This document shows positions 43,312-51,675 of a DNA stretch of 64,000 nt, one piece after another. The translations under genes were made by a program, and so were the position numbers. Source of the DNA: Ferrimicrobium acidiphilum DSM 19497 (GTDB lineage: Bacteria > Actinomycetota > Acidimicrobiia > Acidimicrobiales > Acidimicrobiaceae); contig NZ_JXUW01000001.1 in assembly GCF_000949255.1 (NCBI RefSeq), positions 1 to 64,000 of the forward strand, read 5' to 3'. The stretch's first letter is position 1; the number at the start of each line of letters is the position of its first letter. The notes under the pieces were generated by a model, which worked only from the letters and a program-made list of their open reading frames with translations, searched no databases and had not been told where the DNA came from.

Positions 43312-43761
43312 GTGAAGCATGATCTACGACCAGGGCAAAAATTAGGGATAGAGATCTACCCCGGCCCCAACCCCCACACCGAACGCAAAAGCATCGATGT
43401 CGACCCACTTGAGTTGACTATGTTTCTTGCCCAGGTGGCCACAGACAAATCAGCAAGTGATGTTCTAGCGATCGATATCGGGAATATCTCTAGCTTTGCT
43501 AGCTACTTCCTCATCTTGACTGCCTCAAACGTAAGACTGCTGCACTCGGTCGTCGATGAGCTTCGAGATCGAGCACGCGACGAATATGGACTGCACGTCC
43601 GAGTCGAGGGCGATCGGAGTGAAGAGTGGATACTGCTAGATTTTGGATCGCTGATCGTCCACTGCTTCTCCGCTGAGGCTCGCGAGTTTTATCAACTTGA
43701 ACGCCTCTGGTCTGATGCAGCTCACCTTGACATACCAGCTCCAACAGGTGCTCCTAAATAA
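43312..43761 (+). CDS. rsfS: Ribosomal silencing factor RsfS
   Basis: Binds ribosomal protein L14 and blocks subunit joining under starvation. The domain starts near residue 36: MFLAQVATDKSASDVLAIDIG, then FASYFLILTASNVRLLHSVVDEL, EGDRSEEWILLDFGSLIVHCF and FYQLERLWSDA. GTG 43312 adds about 30 hydrophilic residues to the family core; an internal ATG (43420) would give the bare domain. Last gene of the nadD group. Confidence 0.9.
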   Translation: MKHDLRPGQKLGIEIYPGPNPHTERKSIDVDPLELTMFLAQVATDKSASDVLAIDIGNISSFASYFLILTASNVRLLHSVVDELRDRARDEYGLHVRVEGDRSEEWILLDFGSLIVHCFSAEAREFYQLERLWSDAAHLDIPAPTGAPK

Positions 43762-44203
43762 CCACACGGCGACTGGACCCTAGCTCTAGGTTGACTGGTA
43801 TTATCGCTGTGTCCTGGCGCCTCTGCGCGCGAGCGCATTCCGATCGCGAGGGTCAATGCGGCGGTACAGAATCGGAAGCGCTGCCTTACATCAGGTCAAC
43901 ATTGCCAAAGTGAGAATCAAGCGGATTGCTAGCAACGAATGAGGGTGTTCGTCTCAGCAGTCTCTAACCCGATCGCTAACCGATGATCTAGCTCAATGTG
44001 GAACGCCAGCGTTCCTAGCACGCACTGCAGTTAGCGAGTTGGGCTCCGCCATTAACCCCATGCATCGAAGCAGGTGAGATAAGTAGTGATCTAGTTGAGC
44101 CTGGGTAAGTAGTGGTCAAGTTTGACCAGCTTAGATCCTCACTGCTCCACCCACTCATTGCCAATAGTGAGTAGATCCCACCTCATCTGAGGCTGAGTAG
44201 CAT
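43762..44203. other. Gap with imperfect direct repeats
   Basis: No gene is supported in this 440-base stretch. At 44080-44125 two copies of TAAGTAGTGRTCWAGTT(T)GA lie 26 bases apart; multiple short repeats of this kind occur at the ends of some insertion sequences (the IS21 type, from memory), so this may be an IS-end relic. I see no tRNA or known small RNA. Confidence 0.4.
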
Positions 44204-44818
44204 TTAGTCGTCTTGTTCTTCAGGGGAGAGATCAGTGATATCGGAACCAACCGTCTCAAGCTTCGCAAGGTAGCGGTATAAGCCGATTACCGAAGGTTGA
44301 ATCGAGTCGATCAACTCCTCGGCGAAACCGTCCTGGTTCTCCTCGAGAGCATCGAGCCCCTCCTCGGTGCCAAAGACGACGAACGGTAACATGAGATTGA
44401 CGGCCTCATCGTCATCGGCTAGCGTCGAGAACGCCTCAGGGAACAGATCAGTGGCTAGCAAAAACCCGGCACACCACTCAACAGGCGATATCTCTTCGAG
44501 TTCCTCGTCGCCATCCATCTCAACGATAGAGTCAAAGATCGGTAAAAACTCCTCTGGGCGTGTGCGAATCACCTCTCGCGCAACCTGAGCATGGCGCGCC
44601 ATGAAGTCAACTATGACTGGGTCTATGATCTCGTCTTCGCGTATCACTCCAAGTGCGAGTTCAAGCCACTCATCCTGCTCTACTCCAATAGGAGCCACAG
44701 CGAGGCCTGCGACAAAGCCGTCGAAGGCGGTAAGCGTCAATCGCTCAGGAGGAGCCTCTGGATCATCAAGAAACTCAGCAAGAGCGTCGAGCTCCTCTTC
44801 GGTCAATTGGTCAGTCAA
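44204..44818 (-). CDS. YecA/UPF0149 family protein
   Basis: A 204-residue, strongly acidic protein of the UPF0149 (YgfB/YecA) group. Typical stretches: LTEEELDALAEFLDDPEAPP, LTLTAFDGFVAGLAVAP and VEWCAGFLLATDLFPEAFSTL. The C-terminal SEC-C zinc motif of YecA is absent. TTG start with GGGAG 7 bases upstream. Function in this group is poorly known. Monocistronic, divergent from the FAH-family gene. Confidence 0.8.
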   Translation of the reverse strand: MTDQLTEEELDALAEFLDDPEAPPERLTLTAFDGFVAGLAVAPIGVEQDEWLELALGVIREDEIIDPVIVDFMARHAQVAREVIRTRPEEFLPIFDSIVEMDGDEELEEISPVEWCAGFLLATDLFPEAFSTLADDDEAVNLMLPFVVFGTEEGLDALEENQDGFAEELIDSIQPSVIGLYRYLAKLETVGSDITDLSPEEQDD

Positions 44819-45024
44819 AGCTTGCTCCCGTCATCAGTTCTATCATGCAACCCGCAAACACGTCATTGGGATAACCGTAGCTGGCCACCAGCTCAGGCTA
44901 GCCGGTATCAGGTTTCGGATCGCCATGTGTCCCTATAGACTAACTGCCGACCAGTTCGAACGTTGGCTCTCTATTTTGGTGCGCCTTCGATTCGTCCCAG
45001 ATTTATCCGCTGAAGGGAGCCAAT

Positions 45025-45870
45025 ATGCGCTTTGCCACCGTCGATTTCCAAGGTTCACCACGAGCGGCGATAGATTTTGGAAGCCACTACCGTGTAACTC
45101 CATTTCAGGATCTCTCCGAGGCTCTCCGTGAACTAGATGGAGACATCGCAGCGCTAGCAGATATCAGCGAGTTCGAGACCATCGACGCAGGCGAAGCCAT
45201 TCTGTATGCCACAACCAAAACCCCACACAAGATCATCTGCCTTGGGCTGAATTTCACAGACCACGTGGCAGAGATGCTCCATGACCGACCCGCGTTTCCT
45301 ACATTGTTTGCCAAATACGCACTCACGCTGACCGACCCGTACGCAGCAATCGTAAAACCTGAAGCCTCTAACGCCATGGATTGGGAGGTCGAGATCGGAG
45401 TGGTCATTGGCAAGCCGGCAAGAGATGTATCACTCGAGCATGCTCTTGACCATGTGGCTGGTTACACGGTAGTCAATGACGTCTCCTTCCGTGATTTCCA
45501 GAACCGAACCAGCCAGTTTCTTCAAGGGAAAATATTCGAACGGACTACCCCAGTTGGACCATGGCTAGTGACTCGTGACGAGGTCGATGACGCCAATGAC
45601 CTCGCCATGACGCTGACAGTAAATGGTGAGCTCATGCAAAGCGGACGAAGCTCGCAGATGATCTTTGGCATCGCAGAGACGATTGTATATCTCTCGCGGA
45701 TTCTCACACTAGAACCCGGCGACTTGCTTAGCATGGGAACTCCCTCAGGAGTCGGCGCCGGCCGTACCCCTCAGAGATTTCTTGTCCCCGGTGAGGTTAT
45801 GGAATCGAGTGTTGAAGGCATCGGCGTATTGACCAACCGCATCATCTCCACTGGGTCGTCTACAAGCTGA
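45025..45870 (+). CDS. Fumarylacetoacetate hydrolase-family protein
   Basis: A 281-residue FAH-family enzyme, of the group acting on 2-hydroxyhepta-2,4-diene-1,7-dioate, acylpyruvates or oxaloacetate tautomers. IICLGLNFTDHVAEM, the metal-ligand segment DWEVEIGVVIGKPARD, YTVVNDVSFRDFQ and LEPGDLLSMGTPSGVG are typical. ATG start with AAGGGAG upstream. It is a different subfamily from the decayed fumarylacetoacetase at 8.3 kb. The substrate is not clear. Its last 100 bases overlap a minus-strand gene. Confidence 0.87.
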   Translation: MRFATVDFQGSPRAAIDFGSHYRVTPFQDLSEALRELDGDIAALADISEFETIDAGEAILYATTKTPHKIICLGLNFTDHVAEMLHDRPAFPTLFAKYALTLTDPYAAIVKPEASNAMDWEVEIGVVIGKPARDVSLEHALDHVAGYTVVNDVSFRDFQNRTSQFLQGKIFERTTPVGPWLVTRDEVDDANDLAMTLTVNGELMQSGRSSQMIFGIAETIVYLSRILTLEPGDLLSMGTPSGVGAGRTPQRFLVPGEVMESSVEGIGVLTNRIISTGSSTS

Positions 45871-46061
45871 CAGGAGACGATGCTGTCGAGCCCAAGCACG
45901 ACATCAGTCTCGTCGCCGTCAACCTCTGTCAACCACATGGTGGGGTGGACCCCACCTGCAACACTCAACAGCCTCCCCAACAGATGCTGCTCGCCGACCA
46001 TGAGCACATCCATACGTCTATCCAGAAAACGACGAACGCTTTGTGGTTGTAACGGTCCCAT
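45771..46061 (-). CDS. Small hypothetical protein, antisense overlap with the FAH-family gene
   Basis: A 96-residue reading from ATG 46061 with a strong AGGAGG 5 bases upstream, unlike random antisense frames. The sequence (RRFLDRRMDVLMVGEQHLLG, then MWLTEVDGDETDVVLGLDSI) suggests a small beta-barrel, perhaps LSm/SH3-like, but I do not recognise a family. About 100 bases of its 3' end overlap the end of the convergent FAH-family gene, so one of the two ends could be misread. Real by its start signals, unknown by function. Confidence 0.5.
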   Translation of the reverse strand: MGPLQPQSVRRFLDRRMDVLMVGEQHLLGRLLSVAGGVHPTMWLTEVDGDETDVVLGLDSIVSCQLVDDPVEMMRLVNTPMPSTLDSITSPGTRNL

Positions 46062-46232
46062 TGCCACCTCCTAGTCGATCTCTCGGCAAGTCAGCATCGA
46101 TCTTTACACAATGTTCATGGTCACGAATTTTTTTATTGAACATTTGTTGGATGTATTCGCTTAATAGTTGGACCGCGACTGACGATAGAGGGTAACATAA
46201 CTACCGTCGATTCACCGTTGCCTGGGGGTATC

Positions 46233-48167
46233 ATGTTCAGACACGGCCTTAAAACTAGCCTACGCTCGTTGGCCATAAGCCTCATACTCGTTCTCGCCGC
46301 TATCGCGATCCCACAAGCACAGGGGAGGACAACTAGCACATCGCTTCCGCCCTCCCACCTCACCAGCACGACTACCGCGAGTGCTGGTTATCTGCTCGCA
46401 GGTGCCGATGGCTCGGTCTATGGTTTTGGTACACAAACCTATGGATCCACCTACTCAGATGGCATCACCGGTCTCTCTGGATCCCATCCGCTCAACGCCC
46501 CTATCGTTGGCATGGCTGCTACCTCCAACGGTGGCGGTTACTGGATGGTCGGTAAAGATGGCGGGGTTTTTAACTTTGGGAATGCCACCAACTATGGATC
46601 AACCTATACCTATGGCATCACCGGTCTCTCTGGATCCCATCCACTCAACGCTCCTATCGTTGGCATGGCTGCTACCCCAAATGGCAAGGGCTACTGGCTC
46701 GTGTCCGCTGACGGTGGGGTTTTTAACTTTGGGAATGCTCGCTTCTATGGATCAACCTATACCTATGGCATCACCGGTCTCTCTGGATCCCATCCACTCA
46801 ACGCCCCTATCGTTGGCATCGTTCCGACAGCTAACGGGCAGGGTTACTGGTTAATCGCGGCTGACGGTGGGGTCTTCGACTTTGGGAACGCAGGATTCTA
46901 CGGCTCCACCTATACCTATGGCATCACCGGTCTCTCTGGATCTCATCCACTCAACGCCCCTATCGTTGGCATGGCTGCTACCTCCAACGGTGGCGGTTAC
47001 TGGATGGTCGCGGCCGACGGTGGGGTCTTCGACTTTGGGAACGCAGGATTCTACGGCTCCACCTACTCAGACGGACTTACGGGTTTGAGTGGATCGCACC
47101 CCTTGAATAAACCGGTGGTTGGCATGACGGTCACCCCTGGAGGCCACGGCTACTGGCTCGTCGCCGCTGACGGTGGGGTCTTTAACTTCGGGTCTGCCCC
47201 ATTCTTAAATTCGCTCGGAAGCCAGAAGATACCGGCCCCGATCGTGGCGATGGTGATGGTTCCACAAATACATGGGTATGACGTCTCCAACTGGAACTGC
47301 CAAGATCTTCCTAACTCGCCACAGGGGCTCATGTTCGTAGAGACCAACGGCTACCCCTTCAGCTTCGACTACGCACCCCCGAACAGCCCATCATGTGGAG
47401 TACCTTCGGGTGGTATCTCTCAAGGCCTCATGGCCGCCCTCCAGATCGCAGGGAACGCCACCCAACCCTTCGTGTACCTCGGTGACAACCCGAGCCCAAG
47501 CAACGCTAACCCTGCTGTCACCGACTTCGTTCCGAGTGGGTGTGCGAACAACAGCACCGACGTGGGTCTCGCAGCGGTTGGCACCTCGCTGCCCGGTTGG
47601 AACTCAACTACTTGCCAGTACGACGAACCCACCGCAACCGGTACCTTCGCCAACACTCCAGTAACTACCCAAGGCTGCCAACTCTACGTGGATGCTGGAC
47701 ACTCATGCGCGGCTCCAGGTGCGAACTTCAACTTTGGTTGGCAACAGGCGATCTTTGCCTACGACACCGCAACACTCAATGCCAACGCTGCCAACCTTCC
47801 CTCCATCGTTCGCAATACCTGGTGGCTAGATATAGAGAGCGGCGGAAGCTGGACCGGCAACGGCGCTCACAACTACGACGCCATCCTGGGTTCGATAGCC
47901 GCGCTAGAGTCGCTCGGAGTCGCTAATGTCGGCTTCTACTCAACGAACTACCAATGGTCACAGATCACTGCCGGTGCGCCCAACGGAGCAGCACTGCCCT
48001 CGGGCTCCCCGCTATGGGTGCCCGATCCAGGAGCCAGCCCCGCATCTGTCTGCTCTGGAACTGCAGGCTATAGCTATGCACCCTTCGGTGGGGGCACTAT
48101 CCGCTACGTCCAGTACGGTACCACGAGCCAGTTTGGTGGAGCAGTGGATGAGGACGCTAGTTGCTAG
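46233..48167 (+). CDS. Secreted repeat protein with C-terminal glycoside hydrolase (lysozyme)-like domain
   Basis: A 644-residue exported protein. ATG 46233 (after GGGGG) gives a signal peptide: MFRHGLKTSLRSL, then a hydrophobic AISLILVLAAIAI and cleavage near AQG. A Ser/Thr linker leads to five full and one partial repeat of about 51 residues (GYWLVAADGGVFNFGNA...YGSTYTYGITGLSGSHPLN), likely beta-propeller or surface-binding repeats, common in Acidimicrobiia. From about residue 335 a DUF1906/GH25-like domain follows: HGYDVSNWNC, WWLDIESGGSW and NVGFYSTNYQW. It probably acts on peptidoglycan or as a surface protein. Its TAG shares CTAG with the stop of the convergent VWA gene. Confidence 0.85.
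   Translation: MFRHGLKTSLRSLAISLILVLAAIAIPQAQGRTTSTSLPPSHLTSTTTASAGYLLAGADGSVYGFGTQTYGSTYSDGITGLSGSHPLNAPIVGMAATSNGGGYWMVGKDGGVFNFGNATNYGSTYTYGITGLSGSHPLNAPIVGMAATPNGKGYWLVSADGGVFNFGNARFYGSTYTYGITGLSGSHPLNAPIVGIVPTANGQGYWLIAADGGVFDFGNAGFYGSTYTYGITGLSGSHPLNAPIVGMAATSNGGGYWMVAADGGVFDFGNAGFYGSTYSDGLTGLSGSHPLNKPVVGMTVTPGGHGYWLVAADGGVFNFGSAPFLNSLGSQKIPAPIVAMVMVPQIHGYDVSNWNCQDLPNSPQGLMFVETNGYPFSFDYAPPNSPSCGVPSGGISQGLMAALQIAGNATQPFVYLGDNPSPSNANPAVTDFVPSGCANNSTDVGLAAVGTSLPGWNSTTCQYDEPTATGTFANTPVTTQGCQLYVDAGHSCAAPGANFNFGWQQAIFAYDTATLNANAANLPSIVRNTWWLDIESGGSWTGNGAHNYDAILGSIAALESLGVANVGFYSTNYQWSQITAGAPNGAALPSGSPLWVPDPGASPASVCSGTAGYSYAPFGGGTIRYVQYGTTSQFGGAVDEDASC
46386..47267 (+). repeat. In-frame tandem repeats of about 153 bp
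   Basis: Five full units and one partial unit within the secreted protein gene. Units are nearly identical at DNA level: the segment beginning GGCATCACCGGTCTCTCTGG recurs at about 46462, 46615, 46768 and 46920. Such identity points to recent duplication or gene conversion and makes unit number prone to change. Confidence 0.85.
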
Positions 48168-49501
48168 AGGACCTGTTCGACAAAGTGCTCTAGTTGGCGC
48201 AGGGTGCGACACTCGACCACCGCGCTACACCAAGGGGAGTAGTGGCCCAAAGCTGAGTCACCGGTATTCCAGTAGCCCTGCGGCTCGGGATTCAACCAAT
48301 AGGTCGCCTTCGCTCGCTCGGCGAAGGCTCGAAAGTGATCTGCCTCTGGTTCATGATAGTTAGACCGTGCATCACCACAGATCACCACGGTAGTCGATGG
48401 CGAAATAGCTGACCCGTAGCGCTCATCGAAGTGACGAAATGTCGCTCCATAATCTGAGTGTCCTACTAAACCGACCACCTTGGCGGACTGCGCCACGCCG
48501 CGCAGCGCGGCTTCGATATCCTGATCTCCAGCGAGAAGCTCGGTAACCTCATCTACCTCATCTATAAATGCAAAACTTCTGAGCCGCCGCAACTCATGCG
48601 AGAGTGCGAACAAAAGCTGCATGGTAAAGCGCGCGAATGATGCCACCGACCCGGAGACATCAGCCAACAGCACCACCTCCGGACGCATAGGTCGATCATC
48701 ACGAGTAATCGGATCAAGCGGAATGCCACCAGTAGATAACGACCGCCGAATAGTCGCCCTAAAGTCGAGTCGGCCCACATTCCGAGCTCGGTGACGGCGT
48801 TCAAGCTTTGCAGTAAGTTTGACAGCCAGTGGCGTGACTATACGCCGCAACTCCCGAAGTTCCTCTCGTGAGGCGTGCATGATCTCCACATCCTCCGGCA
48901 AGTGGAGGCCAAGCGTGCGTGCCACCTCTGCAGCTCCTCTGGCCTCGACAATACGCGACAACACCTCCCGATCTATAGTCTGACTCAGCTCCTTGAGCCG
49001 CTGAGAGGCTTGAAAGTCGGGGTCATCAAAGACGGAGGTCGCCTCCCCCTCTTGACGAGTCGCCAGACCTGCCAGAAGCTCAAAACGCAGACGATCGAGG
49101 TCAAGAGCTCTAGAGGTTCGATACGCATAATAGACGCCCGAGACTGGCCGCTCCGGTGAGACACCAGCAAAACGCTCGACAGCCTGACCTACCAGCTCGT
49201 TGAGTCGCTGATAATCCTCGGACAACAATGCATCCCGAATCGCAGCTCCCAGATCGTCGTCCTCCACCGACGAGTCCAGATGCGACCCAGCAGCGAAGAA
49301 TACATCGAAGAGCCGATTAAATATAGTCAGCGACGACTGCTCCTTGATCAAGGTGACTGCCAATGCTGCTCGCACCACATCCCTGTCTAGGAGATCTATA
49401 GTCATCAACGCTGAAGCAGCGTCGATGACCGAAGACGGGCCAAGGGAAACCCCCGCAGACCGCAAGGCGTAGACGAAAGCGAGCAGAGTTGTCAGCAGCA
49501 C
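48164..49501 (-). CDS. VWA-domain protein (CoxE-like), partner of MoxR ATPase
   Basis: A 445-residue cytosolic protein with a C-terminal von Willebrand A domain. The MIDAS motif DVSGS is in VVLLADVSGSVASFARF, and a Thr/Asp-containing TTVVICGDARSNY is further on. It resembles CoxE and related VWA proteins that work with MoxR-type AAA+ ATPases in metal-centre or complex assembly. GTG start with GGAG inside the end of the MoxR gene. The stop shares CTAG with the convergent lysozyme-like gene. The target complex is unknown. Confidence 0.87.
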   Translation of the reverse strand: MLLTTLLAFVYALRSAGVSLGPSSVIDAASALMTIDLLDRDVVRAALAVTLIKEQSSLTIFNRLFDVFFAAGSHLDSSVEDDDLGAAIRDALLSEDYQRLNELVGQAVERFAGVSPERPVSGVYYAYRTSRALDLDRLRFELLAGLATRQEGEATSVFDDPDFQASQRLKELSQTIDREVLSRIVEARGAAEVARTLGLHLPEDVEIMHASREELRELRRIVTPLAVKLTAKLERRHRARNVGRLDFRATIRRSLSTGGIPLDPITRDDRPMRPEVVLLADVSGSVASFARFTMQLLFALSHELRRLRSFAFIDEVDEVTELLAGDQDIEAALRGVAQSAKVVGLVGHSDYGATFRHFDERYGSAISPSTTVVICGDARSNYHEPEADHFRAFAERAKATYWLNPEPQGYWNTGDSALGHYSPWCSAVVECRTLRQLEHFVEQVL

Positions 49502-49502
49502 A

Positions 49503-50354
49503 TTAGCTCCGTGTCAAGAGTTCCTTGGCGGCTCTCTCGATATCGGCGCGATTTTTCAACAAGATGGGGAGTGTCGACGCCATCACCTCGTCATCAAGGG
49601 CCTGGACCGAGAGAGCCAGCAGTGAACGAGCCCAATCTAGCGTCTCTGAAATAGAGGGACTCTTTTTGAGATCCAAAGAACGCAGCCGTGCAACGACCGA
49701 GACTAGCCGATCTGCAAGCTCCTCCTCGATCTCAGGAATGGCAGCACATACTATATCCCGCTCGCGAGCTTGACTAGGATAGTCGAGGTATAGGTAGAGC
49801 GCTCTTCGCTTCAGTGCCTCCGAGAGTTCGCGCATACCATTGGAGGTCAAAATAACGATAGGCTTGGAGGTCGCCGTCACCGTCCCCAACTCAGGAACAG
49901 TTACCTGAAACTCCGCCAGGACCTCGAGGAGCAGCGCCTCAGTCTCGATCTCGAGCCGGTCTACCTCGTCTATCAACAATATCTTCTCAGTCGTTCCACG
50001 TAGCGCTGCCAGCAAGGGTCGCTCCAAGAGGAACTCCGATGAAAAAATCGACTGTACCTCCTGCTCAGCATGCGCCTGAAGGGCGAGCAGTTGCTTGCGG
50101 TAATCCCATTCGTACAATGCGCGCGACTCATCCAGACCCTCATAGCACTGAAGTCGAATCAACTCTAGCGAAAACGCCCGTGCCAAAGCCTTGGCGAGCT
50201 CGGTTTTACCGGTTCCAGCAGGTCCTTCAACCAAGATGGGTTTCGAAAGCTTGGTAGCGAGGAAGACGGTCGTGGCGATCTCTGTACTCGGCAGGTAGCC
50301 AACCTGCGAGAGTGCATCAGAGACCTCCTCTTGACTTTGAAGAAACAACACCAC
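49503..50354 (-). CDS. MoxR-family AAA+ ATPase
   Basis: A 283-residue AAA+ ATPase with Walker A GPAGTGKTELAKAL, Walker B KILLIDEVDRLE and sensor 1 PIVILTSNGMRELS. MoxR ATPases act as chaperone-like machines together with VWA proteins, and the VWA gene begins one base after the stop. It lies 6 bases downstream of proA, so it is probably transcribed with the obg-proB-proA group. Confidence 0.9.
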   Translation of the reverse strand: MVLFLQSQEEVSDALSQVGYLPSTEIATTVFLATKLSKPILVEGPAGTGKTELAKALARAFSLELIRLQCYEGLDESRALYEWDYRKQLLALQAHAEQEVQSIFSSEFLLERPLLAALRGTTEKILLIDEVDRLEIETEALLLEVLAEFQVTVPELGTVTATSKPIVILTSNGMRELSEALKRRALYLYLDYPSQARERDIVCAAIPEIEEELADRLVSVVARLRSLDLKKSPSISETLDWARSLLALSVQALDDEVMASTLPILLKNRADIERAAKELLTRS

Positions 50355-50360
50355 TCCAGG

Positions 50361-51671
50361 CTAGTGACGAACCTGCCCCTCCCCTTCGATCACTATCTTG
50401 GTGGTGGTAAGCTGCTCAATACCCATCGGACCCCGCGCGTGCAGCTTCTGAGTGCTGATCCCGATCTCAGCGCCCATTCCAAGCTGGCCACCGTCAACGA
50501 ACCGAGTTGAAGCGTTGACCAAGACACACGCTGCATCAACCTCACGCTCAAAGCATTGTGCGTTAGCAAAGCTTTCAGTGATGATCGCCTCTGAATGGCC
50601 AGAGCTAAACCGCCGAATATGATCTATCGCCTCATTCAAGCTGTCAACGACCCGCACCGCCAGAATGAGGTCCAAAAATTCACGAGCGTAGTCCTCCTCG
50701 GTCGCCTCCAATGCACGTTCACAGATTTGCCTTGTACGCTCATCGCCGCGAAGCTCGACAGCCGCCAACTCCTCATCGAGTAGGCGCAACAACGGCTCCG
50801 CCACATCCACGTGGATCAACAGCGTCTCCATAGCATTACACACCCCAGGCCGTTGCGTTTTAGCGTTCTTGATGATATCCACCGCCATCCCAAGATCTGC
50901 GCTTGCATCTACATAGACATGACAGTTGCCATCTCCGTCTATGATCGTCGGCACCGTAGCTTGCGATCTAACCGTGGCAATCAGCTCTGGCCCACCTCGT
51001 GGTATTAGCACATCCATGGCCGCACCAAGCTGCATAAATGCGAGTGCACCTTCGCGGCTCGTCTCGGTCGCCATACCAACAAGTCCCTCCGGTAAGCCAA
51101 CCTCTGAAATGGCGCTCCTGAGCGACTCCACGATGGCCCTATTTGAGTAGAACGCCTGCGACGAGCCACGCAACAGAATAGCGTTGCCCGAGTACAGGGC
51201 CAATGCGCTCGCATCCGAGGTGACGTTCGGGCGGTTCTCGTAGATTACCCCTACCACGCCAAGCGGAACTCGAATCCTACGCACACGGAGACCATTGGGC
51301 AGCACCCAGCCGTCGACGACCTCACCCACCACGTCACGTTGGCGACCCACCTCTCTAACCGAGGCAGCCATCGCCTCGACACGTGCCGCATTGAGCGTCA
51401 GTCGGTCACGCTGAGCAACCGTCAGTGCCGCTGAACCATCGAGATCTCGGCGGTTAGCGAGTAGGATCTCGGTGATATCGTTCTCGAGCGCTGTCGCCAT
51501 TGCTTCGAGTAGCTGACCGCGGAGTGCGCCTGAGCTAGCCGCCAGCCAGCGTTGTGCCGCCCTCGCCTCCTTGGCCATAGTCTCAAGGCCAACCTGATTG
51601 GGAACTGGCTCGGCGGTGCCAGCACTCGGAGATCTCCCCGGTGGCGGCGTATCTACAGTCGATCTCTCCAT
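50361..51671 (-). CDS. proA: Gamma-glutamyl phosphate reductase
   Basis: Second step of proline synthesis, NADPH-dependent reduction of glutamyl-5-phosphate. 436 residues from ATG 51671; GTG 51695 would overlap proB. The core starts near ARAAQRWLAASSGALRGQLLEAM-type sequence and contains GVVGVIYENRPNVTSDASAL, ILLRGSSQAFYSN, LIPRGGPELI, the Cys nucleophile region KTQRPGVCNAMETLL and NASTRFVDGGQLGMGAEIGI. The first 25 residues are Pro/Ser-rich and may not all be translated. Confidence 0.93.
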   Translation of the reverse strand: MERSTVDTPPPGRSPSAGTAEPVPNQVGLETMAKEARAAQRWLAASSGALRGQLLEAMATALENDITEILLANRRDLDGSAALTVAQRDRLTLNAARVEAMAASVREVGRQRDVVGEVVDGWVLPNGLRVRRIRVPLGVVGVIYENRPNVTSDASALALYSGNAILLRGSSQAFYSNRAIVESLRSAISEVGLPEGLVGMATETSREGALAFMQLGAAMDVLIPRGGPELIATVRSQATVPTIIDGDGNCHVYVDASADLGMAVDIIKNAKTQRPGVCNAMETLLIHVDVAEPLLRLLDEELAAVELRGDERTRQICERALEATEEDYAREFLDLILAVRVVDSLNEAIDHIRRFSSGHSEAIITESFANAQCFEREVDAACVLVNASTRFVDGGQLGMGAEIGISTQKLHARGPMGIEQLTTTKIVIEGEGQVRH

Positions 51672-51675
51672 TCTC

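Noticed and set aside
44601-45131. 176-codon plus-strand frame
   Set aside because: Ser/Thr-rich antisense of the UPF0149 gene running into the FAH-family gene; no coding character.
46386-47267. CRISPR array
   Set aside because: The repeats are about 153 bases, directly adjoining without spacers, and encode protein repeats in frame.
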